From: JAFEDN01 sp963818985
Lineage (GTDB): Bacteria > Pseudomonadota > Gammaproteobacteria > Coxiellales > Coxiellaceae
Length of the DNA stretch: 64,000 bases
Reading direction: 5' to 3'
Assembly (NCBI GenBank): GCA_963818985.1
Contig: CAWFUJ010000008.1
Location: 62,001 to 126,000, forward strand
Shown here: positions 7,834 to 15,253 of the stretch, piece by piece
Position numbering within the stretch: position 1 is the first letter of the stretch
Layout: each line of letters opens with the position of its first letter
The notes under the pieces: generated by a model
The model's input: the letters and a program-made list of their open reading frames with translations, nothing else
Told to the model about the DNA's origin: nothing
Databases searched by the model: none
Program-made: the position numbers and the translations under genes

Positions 7834-9719
7834 AGAAATTTCAACACAATCTTCCTGAAAATAAACAAAGTGAGTCTCATTCGACATTGGCTATTGCAAC
7901 CATGATCGAACAAATCAGCCAAGGACTTGGACTTGAAAAAATAGCCACTTTCCTATCTACTCCATTGGCCGAATTGTTAAATTTATTCGTTCCTGACAAT
8001 GTAAGATTTGAAAAAACCACCAGCGGCATAGCCATTTTATTAGATCCAGGAAATTTAAGACTGGAAATAAAAAAAACCGATCTTGATTATCAATTTGATT
8101 TAAGCAACCAAGACCATAAAGATTTTAATTTTCCACGCCTAGATCGAATTAAGGCAATTTGGAATTTAGATATTGAATCAATGCTACCTGCTGAAATTAT
8201 ATCTATTTACAATATGCTTTCCATTTCAGCATTGAATTATAAATATGGATTGACCGAAAGCAGTTTTTATACTGAATTAAAAGCAAGTAAAATAAATCTT
8301 TTTGGATTAAAATTTGACACCGTTACGCTTCCAATTGAAATTGTTTTCACAGAAAAAAACACGCAAGTTTTTATAGGGGCCATTATTGAGTATCAGGAGT
8401 TAGAACTAAAAAGTCAATTGCCATCTGATCTTAAAAGTTGGGAATTATCTTTAGAATATAAGTGCAGTACGCCGAAATATATGACCAAAATTGTAGAAGA
8501 CTTCGTTGGTCTGCAATTACCAGACTGGTTAACAAATAAAAGCCCTAAGATCTCGCTAATAACCACCAATATTCATCCAGCTCATGGAACTTTTGAAATT
8601 TTTTTAACTACCAGTGATGAACCATGGGTATTATTTGATTCACTCATCAGCATCAGCGCTTTAAAATTAGCAATCAGTCGTGTTCAAGGCGAAAAAAGTA
8701 AAGAAACTCTGATTGTCTTGCAAGGCGACTTGAATTTTTTTGATCACAAAATACAATTTAAAATGAATAATAAAGATATATCTGCACTGACTATCCAAGG
8801 TCATATTAAAAGCACAGAGATTAAGAAATTTCTGGGGAAGATATTTTTTTTAGAAGATAAAGAGTCAGAAGTTAGAAATTACAAAACAAAAATATTAACT
8901 ATTTTGAGCAATGGTATTTCTGATATCAAATACCTTGTGAAATCTGATAAAATTGAATTTTCTTCAGATTCCTTTTTTATCAATATTTATAAACTTGAAG
9001 AAAAACAATCTTCTAAATGGAATTATTTAATTGATTATCACTCTACTGATGAGGAAGGCTTATTATCGGTGGAAAGCTTAAAAACATTAATGCCGGATTT
9101 TCCTGAAATTCAAAAAATAATCAGCAGCACTCCTATTCGCTTTGTTTATTCTAGCCGAGAAGCACCGCCGTATAAGAAGGGTTTGTCATTTTCTTTAAAA
9201 ATTCCATTGCATCAACTACCGCTTATCCAAAGCCTTTTTAACAATAATGAGTTTTTTCTTCCTATACAAATTACTCACGATCAAAAAACTGAAATAAAAT
9301 GTCAGGGTATTAAATTAGCCGATGAAATTAATTTAGGTATAGGAAAATTAAGCAAGATAGAAATTGACATTATTTTAAAACCAAAACCTGGTTTTAAAAT
9401 TGATGCAGCATTTGATACAAGCATATTTCCTCCCATACGTGGTTCTTTAGTAATGGAAATGCCTAATATAATTAAGGGTAAGTTTTTAACTGACAAAGAG
9501 TTGGAAGTGCTTGGTTTAAAAATTAAAGACTTAGCCATTGGCGTCGAATATAAAACCGCTGCGTTAAGTGCGGGTATAAACGCTAATTTTCAGGTGATGG
9601 AAACTAAAACAAAAAAAGATGAAAAATTATTACAAGGTAGTGTCGAATGCGGGTTTGGAGTTGGCGGTTTAACGTCTCTAAATGCCCAATTTTCTGAAAA
9701 TGCATTTTTTATCCGTTAA
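7830..9719 (+). CDS. Large beta-rich protein, N-terminal portion (island operon gene 3a)
   Basis: 629 residues, family not recognised. After a helical N-terminus (MIEQISQGLGLEKIATFLST) the sequence shows long runs of alternating hydrophobic residues typical of repeated beta-strands (GIAILLDPGNLRLEI, LELKSQLPSDL, KIDAAFDTSIFPPIRGSLV). There is no signal peptide. The start overlaps the deaminase stop by 4 bp. The frame ends at 9719, just after a T6 run (9705-9710). Removing one T joins it smoothly to the next frame (FSENAFLSVKQFAKILL), giving one protein of about 1,703 residues. It is either one gene broken by a frameshift or sequence error, or two overlapping genes. Confidence 0.7.
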   Translation: MKKFQHNLPENKQSESHSTLAIATMIEQISQGLGLEKIATFLSTPLAELLNLFVPDNVRFEKTTSGIAILLDPGNLRLEIKKTDLDYQFDLSNQDHKDFNFPRLDRIKAIWNLDIESMLPAEIISIYNMLSISALNYKYGLTESSFYTELKASKINLFGLKFDTVTLPIEIVFTEKNTQVFIGAIIEYQELELKSQLPSDLKSWELSLEYKCSTPKYMTKIVEDFVGLQLPDWLTNKSPKISLITTNIHPAHGTFEIFLTTSDEPWVLFDSLISISALKLAISRVQGEKSKETLIVLQGDLNFFDHKIQFKMNNKDISALTIQGHIKSTEIKKFLGKIFFLEDKESEVRNYKTKILTILSNGISDIKYLVKSDKIEFSSDSFFINIYKLEEKQSSKWNYLIDYHSTDEEGLLSVESLKTLMPDFPEIQKIISSTPIRFVYSSREAPPYKKGLSFSLKIPLHQLPLIQSLFNNNEFFLPIQITHDQKTEIKCQGIKLADEINLGIGKLSKIEIDIILKPKPGFKIDAAFDTSIFPPIRGSLVMEMPNIIKGKFLTDKELEVLGLKIKDLAIGVEYKTAALSAGINANFQVMETKTKKDEKLLQGSVECGFGVGGLTSLNAQFSENAFFIR

Positions 9720-12700
9720 ACAATTTGCCAAAATTTTACTCTCACCCAGAGAGCGTGATGGTTATGAAACTATGCTAGAAGTTTTAGAAAAAATTTTCCC
9801 AGTCGCTTTGGAGGCGGTAAATGATCCATATTTTATGGAAGCTATACAGAAATCAAATTATGCTGACTTAAAAAATTTGGCTGAGAAAAATAAGGGCCGC
9901 CTGGTTTTTTCTGTCGATATTCCTGCAATTTTAGCCAGTATTTCTGGACAGATAAATATCGGCGATATCATCGTGGCTTTTATTATGTTAGATATCAGTT
10001 TAAAAAGCGGGTTGACTTTAATTGGTGGGATTAAACCCATTCATTTATTTAATGGCTTAATTCAGGTAAAACGCTCGACACAGATGACCAATCTCCCGGA
10101 GGAGAAAAAATCGCCAATTGATATTGACGGCCCCGTAATATACGCCAGAATCCCGGGTTGGGAATCCCTAGTTACCAGTGAAGGATTTAAAGATTTTCGA
10201 ATCCATGCTAATGCTTATATCCAATTTTTCGAGATAAGTGTTGATGCCAAACTTGAAATGTCTACGAAAGGATTTGAGCTGTATTTTCACCCAAGGCTTG
10301 ATTTTCCTTTGATGTTATTGGATAGTCTTTTGCACATCAAGGTCAATAATGAAGGCTTTTCTTTTGAGATGGCGGCGCAACTATCGCTCACTATCGCGGC
10401 GTTAAAATTATCTTTATTGACAACCAAAGGTAAATTTAAAATAGTTTACAATGCCACGTCAAGTGAAAATGCGCTAAATATCAATTGCAATTTGCTATTG
10501 AATTGTATGAATAAAGAGACGTCTTTTAAAATTGATTACAGTTTACCTAAAGAAAAATGTCAAACCTTGTCTTTTTTAGCTGATAATTTATTAAGCTTAT
10601 TATCAGGTAGCTTAACTAAAAATCCTGCTCTACAAGATATCACTAGTCTGACAGATGATCAATCTGATGCTTATCTTGCTAAAGTTACTAGGGATTTACA
10701 AAGTCGACTTTTCTCTTCAGAAACTAAAACCTCTGAAAAAATTCAGATAAGGAATAGTAAATTATGTTTACTGAGATGTTTATTAAGAATTAATAATGGG
10801 CCACAAATTTTACAAGCATTTAAATTGATTAATGATATTGAGAAAATTGAATCTGACCGTGTTCAATTTTTAATTGACTCTCCTAAATATATGTTAAGAA
10901 CCGCTATTGCTGCCCTGGAAAAAAAGCCCTTTATGGCATTCTGTTATTTACGCTTTTTGGAAAATAATTTGACGAATAATCTATCTAAGAGGGAAATTGG
11001 ATTGATTAAATATTATTTGGGCATAATGTATGGCAATGATGATGTTCCCATGTCAACAAAATTTATAACCAGGTGGGATAAATGGGTCGATCACCATTAT
11101 AAATTTAGTTATTATCGGGCTCCTACTGAATCATTAAAAATTTCAATTCAATTATTTATTGATTCATTTGCTTTATTAAGTGAAAATGAGGAAAAAAGAT
11201 ATTCTTTAGTTAATATTTTACCCATTTATCAATTATGGAAGCATAGGAAATCATATTATTTGTATCAGAAAAGAGGGGAATTATCACAAAAGTTAACTGC
11301 TTTTCTTTTCAAAGAAGCTGACGATCTTGAAAAGAAATCTCATAGAAAAAATATTGGTGAAGTTAACCCTACTCAACCTGAGATTAAAGATGTCTTTTTA
11401 TCCCAGGCATTAGAAAAAATATCCTATTTTTTTACTGATGATAAAATAAATTCAGTATCAAGTATTTCTGTCAAAAATCTCAAAATAATATTTATTTTAT
11501 TGATACAAATAGTTCTCTACTTAAATAAAAGTGTAGAAGTAGAAAAAAATATCAAAGTGATCGAAGCGCTTTGTGAAAATGAATTCAAAGAAAATATACT
11601 GAATTCATATAGAGATATTCTACGGATGGCTATTTATAATCAGAAGCGACATAGCGACCCAAGCAAAGGTATATCCGAAGAAAAATTTATGGGCGAGATA
11701 ATAAAAAATATTGGCAAATATAATCAAAATTTTGACCCTCTAATCGGAGATTACTATTATTTATTTAATAGCCCATTACTATATTATTATTATGGATATC
11801 ATTTATGTGATGTCAAACCAGAAAAGGGTTTAGCGCTTAGAATAGAAGATTGTTTTTTGAAATCTGTCACTCCCGTTGATGTTATAAGAAAAACTTATCA
11901 TCATCCCACTGGAGAAGAAGGCGATTGTTTAGAGATCAAAGTTTCCAATGCCGTATACTATCCTGCTTATCAACAGATTTCTAATCTTTACTATAAACGT
12001 GCCTTGCATGAACTGAAATCTCCTGAATTGCATCCTCCTAAATCAGAGAATTGTGAAGAATGTATGAGCTTGTCAATTGAATACAATATGAAATTTTTAA
12101 AAAAACTTTTTTTGTCTGGGGAATTTATAAGAATTAATGTAAGTCGCGAAGAAATGCTAATAAGTGATCCACTGACCACCGTTAGTGTAATTACATTTAA
12201 TCAATTCTATGAATCTCCTAATTCAAAATTTAACCTAGCAACATTCAAATCTGGTTTAGTTACCGTTAATATTTTAAAAATTGCTGAGGAAATTTTTTCT
12301 CTTAATGCTAAAGAGATTCTGGATAACGGTTTAATAAAAGTTATTTCTCTTCAAGCATTAATGTTACGTTTAGAGATTTTCAGATTTTATCTTGGATTAT
12401 TATGTATAAATTTTCTTCCGGCATTTTTTGAAATCTGTAGATTTATTCCAAAATTCAAGATCTCTCCTGAACGTTTATTTAAGGTATTTGGAATTTTTTT
12501 AAATTTACTTCATGATTATAAGTCGGAATCATCTACTAAAGATAATTTCCCTTTAGAGATAGTTGATTTATTAATGAACAAGCATGTTTTGTCTTTAACT
12601 TTAAAAAAGATTTCAAATAAATTTTTTGAAGAAAAAATAACCGTAGCTCAGTTATCAGAAGGGTTAAATATTGATGAAATGGTTTTGGATTTATCCGAGG

Positions 12701-12942
12701 AAGTATCCTTTAATTTAAAGGATCTTAAAACTCCACTAGATAAGTTGCGTCAAGGTATTGAGAATGAATATGAAAAACTTTCTAATTCTCAAAAAGAGGA
12801 ATTGTATAAGACTCGGATAAAGACTCCTCTTTTTTCTGTTCCCTATGCTAAAGACCGAAACAAATATCTATTTTGGGAAGAAGAAAGCCAATATAGAAAA
12901 TCTGCGTTAGATGATGCCAAAAGGGCTGTGTATGCCAAATGA
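9682..12942 (+). CDS. Large protein, C-terminal portion (island operon gene 3b)
   Basis: 1086 residues from an ATG at 9682 that overlaps the upstream frame by 38 bp and lacks a ribosome-binding site. The protein quality of both frames on either side of the T6 run suggests that this is the continuation of the 7830 gene. The first 260 residues continue the beta-rich style (FSVDIPAILASISGQINIGD, FELYFHPRLDFPL). From about residue 300 onward it is mostly helical (RLFSSETKTSEKIQIRNSKL onwards), with no recognised domain. No transmembrane segments are obvious despite long hydrophobic strands. Function unknown. It ends the tightly packed operon 4541-12942 and is followed by decayed DNA. Confidence 0.65.
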   Translation: MPNFLKMHFLSVKQFAKILLSPRERDGYETMLEVLEKIFPVALEAVNDPYFMEAIQKSNYADLKNLAEKNKGRLVFSVDIPAILASISGQINIGDIIVAFIMLDISLKSGLTLIGGIKPIHLFNGLIQVKRSTQMTNLPEEKKSPIDIDGPVIYARIPGWESLVTSEGFKDFRIHANAYIQFFEISVDAKLEMSTKGFELYFHPRLDFPLMLLDSLLHIKVNNEGFSFEMAAQLSLTIAALKLSLLTTKGKFKIVYNATSSENALNINCNLLLNCMNKETSFKIDYSLPKEKCQTLSFLADNLLSLLSGSLTKNPALQDITSLTDDQSDAYLAKVTRDLQSRLFSSETKTSEKIQIRNSKLCLLRCLLRINNGPQILQAFKLINDIEKIESDRVQFLIDSPKYMLRTAIAALEKKPFMAFCYLRFLENNLTNNLSKREIGLIKYYLGIMYGNDDVPMSTKFITRWDKWVDHHYKFSYYRAPTESLKISIQLFIDSFALLSENEEKRYSLVNILPIYQLWKHRKSYYLYQKRGELSQKLTAFLFKEADDLEKKSHRKNIGEVNPTQPEIKDVFLSQALEKISYFFTDDKINSVSSISVKNLKIIFILLIQIVLYLNKSVEVEKNIKVIEALCENEFKENILNSYRDILRMAIYNQKRHSDPSKGISEEKFMGEIIKNIGKYNQNFDPLIGDYYYLFNSPLLYYYYGYHLCDVKPEKGLALRIEDCFLKSVTPVDVIRKTYHHPTGEEGDCLEIKVSNAVYYPAYQQISNLYYKRALHELKSPELHPPKSENCEECMSLSIEYNMKFLKKLFLSGEFIRINVSREEMLISDPLTTVSVITFNQFYESPNSKFNLATFKSGLVTVNILKIAEEIFSLNAKEILDNGLIKVISLQALMLRLEIFRFYLGLLCINFLPAFFEICRFIPKFKISPERLFKVFGIFLNLLHDYKSESSTKDNFPLEIVDLLMNKHVLSLTLKKISNKFFEEKITVAQLSEGLNIDEMVLDLSEEVSFNLKDLKTPLDKLRQGIENEYEKLSNSQKEELYKTRIKTPLFSVPYAKDRNKYLFWEEESQYRKSALDDAKRAVYAK

Positions 12943-13263
12943 TTTTCACAGACTCAAAGACCAAAACTTGATGTGCCAATAAGCCGAGGCATTTTATAAA
13001 TCCTTATTTAGCTGGAAGTTCCAGGAGTGCGAAGTCGATAACGTGATTTATACAATGATTAAGGCGGAGGGGCAAAGAATGCAGTAGTTTGATGTGGATA
13101 CCAAGCGGATCAAATGAGCAAAATGCCACCATATTGGATGACCTATATCTTCGGGCAGCAGAGTAGCCGGAGTATATGGAATATCCGCCCGAACGGATGG
13201 TTTATCGCAGTTGATCGTAGGGCAAGGTAATGACGGCGGCAGAGGTAAAATTTTCTATCCTTC
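12943..13263 (+). other. Decayed DNA between the operon and the cas remnants
   Basis: No intact gene. Short open fragments exist, for example one at about 12988-13086 reading AEAFYKSLFSWKFQ then CEVDNVIYTMIKAEGQRMQ before a stop, but I cannot assign it. The base composition is less AT-rich than the upstream operon, matching the cas remnants downstream. It may hold the unrecognisable 3' end of a further cas gene. Confidence 0.4.
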
Positions 13264-13425
13264 GATTTACACTTTGCCAAAAATAAAAATCTACGAAGTG
13301 TGCTTGCATCCATTACAGGCCTGATTCGTGGCTATGTTGTGCCATCTAGTCAATGTAAGCGCACGAGCGCGCTATTATTAGAAGACTTCGTTGACCAATT
13401 AGGCAATGGCAATTTTGAGCAATAA
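13264..13425 (+). pseudogene. Cas7-type (type I-F2, Cas7fv-like) fragment
   Basis: A 53-codon fragment reading DLHFAKNKNLRSVLASITG then LIRGYVVPSSQCKRTSALLL and EDFVDQLGNGNFEQ before a stop. From memory this matches the middle of the Cas7fv backbone subunit of the minimal type I-F variant (I-F2, as in Shewanella putrefaciens); unverified. The rest of the roughly 300-residue protein is gone. Its position upstream of a Cas5-like fragment and a Cas6f gene supports the assignment. Confidence 0.6.
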
Positions 13426-13466
13426 TGAGGCCATTGACATACCCTAATTGTCTTTATTTTGTTTAA

Positions 13467-13934
13467 TTCCTCAAGCTTGTAGAGGAGGTGTTAACTGTTT
13501 TGCAATCTCATTTTTCTGATGCAGAATATTTTGATGCCAAAGGGATGATTAAGCCAATCATGTTTTATTGCTCTGCGTTATATTTACAAATTGATCGCCT
13601 AAGTAAGCGTTTTGATTTGTCAAGCGCGTTAACTAAAAGCGGCGGGCTTAGCGGAATTTCAAAACGAGGCTTTACACCAAAAGATTTTATGGATCGCTTT
13701 ACAACGGGAGGCAAAAAACTCATTTGGGGAAATCCTTATTTGCTCGAAGAAAAGCGCAAAGGTGAAGGTAAGGTTGTTTTCCATGTTAACCAAAGCCAAC
13801 GGTTTACTTGAGATTAAACTCGATATCTCATGAGAAAAAGCTGTTCAGATCAAAGAAATGATTGAAGCAGCAGGTGTTTCTAGCTTTTATCTCGGTAAAA
13901 AAGATTAGCATACGTTTCAGAGATTCGCATTTAG
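13467..13934 (+). pseudogene. Cas5-type (type I-F2, Cas5fv-like) C-terminal fragment, frameshifted
   Basis: Only the C-terminal half survives. It reads LVEEVLTVLQSHFSDAEYF, IKPIMFYCSALYLQIDRL and GISKRGFTPKDFMDRFTTGG in one frame to 13811. It then shifts to MLTKANGLLEIKLDIS (in-frame stop at 13831), EAAGVSSFYLGKK, and shifts again to LAYVSEIRI with the stop at 13932-13934. From memory this follows the end of Cas5fv of the I-F2 system; unverified. The final stop lies inside the ribosome-binding site of the cas6f gene, as expected for adjacent effector genes of one operon. At least two frameshifts and one internal stop make it a pseudogene. Confidence 0.62.
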
Positions 13935-13942
13935 GAGATGAA

Positions 13943-14531
13943 ATGAAACATTATTTAGAAATCACACTCATTGACAACTCTAATATGGGGTTTTACGAAT
14001 TATGGGGTAAATGCTACACTCAGCTCCACTTAGCCTTAGTAGAAATGCAAGACCAGCAAGGTAGGATACCTATGGGCGTATCATTCCCTGAATATCAGTA
14101 CGAACCTACAAGGGGCAGCTATTTGGGTAGCAAATTACGTATATTTGCTGAAAATGAGGCTGCATTCCAGCAACTTGATTTGACAAAATGGTTTTCTTGT
14201 TTGATTGACCATATACACTGCACAGACATTTGTGAAATTCTTCATAATCGTGTGACCAAATATGCGCAATATCGACGGCAACACATCAAAGGCAGCCTTG
14301 AAAAGCTGGCCAGACGTCGAGCGAAAAGACACGAAATTAGTTTAGATGAAGCAATGAAGCGCTACCAAAGTAAGGGCATGTACTAGTGATTTGCCCTATA
14401 TTCTGCTCAAAAGTTCAACCACTCAACAGCCTTTTCGACTATGTATAGAAAAACGCGAGAGTCATGAACTTATTCAGGAAGGGTTTAGCACATACGGTTT
14501 AAGTTATTCATCAACTGTTCCTGAATTTTGA
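13943..14531 (+). pseudogene. cas6f: CRISPR endoribonuclease Cas6f (Csy4) with one frameshift
   Basis: Starts MKHYLEITLIDNSN behind an AGGAG ribosome-binding site. It keeps the Cas6f hallmarks: the catalytic His at residue 29 (QLHLALV), IPMGVSFPEYQ, YLGSKLRIFA, and the Arg-rich RNA-binding helix (SLEKLARRRAKRHEIS). The frame hits a stop at 14386. One base later the other frame continues DLPYILLKSSTTQQPFRLCI and ends TVPEF at 14531, restoring the normal length of about 195 residues. Cas6f cuts the I-F crRNA hairpin; a lone I-F repeat lies 130 bp downstream. The protein is probably non-functional as sequenced. Confidence 0.85.
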
Positions 14532-14661
14532 CCAAAATTTTAAACGCTCTTTAAAAATACAATAAAATCAAAGAATTGTGTGTTTGTTATTTTCAGTGGG
14601 TAAAAACCCTAAAAATACCGCAAACCTGCGCCATAATTAATTTTTTTATGGTAAAGTTTGG
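14532..14661 (+). promoter_or_regulatory. Probable CRISPR leader
   Basis: AT-rich, non-coding 130 bp between cas6f and the single I-F repeat, in the place and orientation of an I-F leader. It contains a short GGGT...ACCC-like palindrome (GGGTAAAAACCC, about 14600). Assignment rests on position only. Confidence 0.45.
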
Positions 14662-14689
14662 GTTCACCGCCGCATAGGCGGCTTAGAAA
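14662..14689 (+). CRISPR. Orphan type I-F CRISPR repeat (single copy)
   Basis: A 28-base unit starting GTTCACCGCC and ending GGCGGCTTAGAAA, with a 5-bp stem (CCGCC/GGCGG) around loop GCATA. It has the length, GTTCAC start, hairpin and CTTAGAAA end of type I-F repeats. No second copy follows within the next 400 bp, so no spacer array remains. It follows cas6f directly, as in intact I-F loci. Confidence 0.85.
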
Positions 14690-14711
14690 TGTAATCTATC
14701 ATCTACTTTTT

Positions 14712-14880
14712 TTACTCCACCAGACTAAAAACATCCATCCAAACTTTCTTTTGGCCTAAAGCACTGGCTTTGGTCTACTCCCAAACCCAACAAACCATCC
14801 ACCACGTCCTCCTCTAGCGCTTCATCGTCTTCTTTCAGTCCCAGCAGCATGATGTATTTCAGCACCTCGAGTTCAACGAT
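14712..14880 (-). pseudogene. Decayed reverse-strand gene fragment, unknown
   Basis: On the minus strand one frame reads VELEVLKYIMLLGLKEDDEA, then LEEDVVDGLLGLGVDQ; after a one-base shift the other frame reads TKASALGQKKVWMDVFSLVE and stops at 14712. Two coherent segments joined by a frameshift suggest a former coding end rather than chance. I do not recognise the family. Confidence 0.35.
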
Positions 14881-15009
14881 CTGCTAGAGTAACATCTACC
14901 TCGACAACGACTGCTCCGCACAAATAATTGCTAATTCCGGAGTTGCCGTGGCAAGGACAATGAATTACCGTAGGACTGCGGTTCGATAGATTTTCAAGTG
15001 CCAAATTTA

Positions 15010-15031
15010 GTGGGGTATTTTTCGGGGTATC
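15010..15031 (+). promoter_or_regulatory. Paired GGGGTA motifs, probable integrase arm-type sites (right)
   Basis: GTGGGGTATTTTTCGGGGTAT repeats the GGGGTA pair seen at 4015-4034 with the same 12-bp spacing, about 60 bp inside attR. Symmetric placement at both island ends fits integrase arm sites. Confidence 0.5.
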
Positions 15032-15088
15032 TATGAAAATATTCAAAAATAATTTCTTTATAAATCAATGGATAAAGTTATGAATTAA

Positions 15089-15110
15089 AATCCCACTCTC
15101 TCCGCCATTT
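15089..15110 (+). other. attR: right junction of genomic island
   Basis: A 22-bp exact copy of 3882-3903 (end of tRNA-Ser plus TTT). The sequence upstream of it has no further tRNA similarity, so this is an att duplication, not a second tRNA. It defines an island of about 11.2 kb. Confidence 0.85.
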
Positions 15111-15119
15111 ACTAAAATA

Positions 15120-15209
15120 CCGGTTTGATTGCTTTTTTGGTACAAAAATTCTAGGATATCTGTAGAATCTATTGAAAATAATTGATTTATAAACCAAGTC
15201 ATTAAATTA
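15120..15209 (+). repeat. 5' leader repeat, copy 1
   Basis: About 90 bp upstream of the 15254 gene, near-identical to 20379-20464 (shared blocks AGAATCTATTGAAAA and GATATCT). The two copies precede paralogous genes and mark the left borders of duplicated segments. Confidence 0.75.
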
Positions 15210-15253
15210 TTAATTAACTCCGACTTTACCAAATAAAAATAAAAGGAATATTT

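Noticed and set aside
14690..15088. Continuing CRISPR array after the I-F repeat
   Set aside because: No second copy or partial copy of the 28-base repeat within the next 400 bp.
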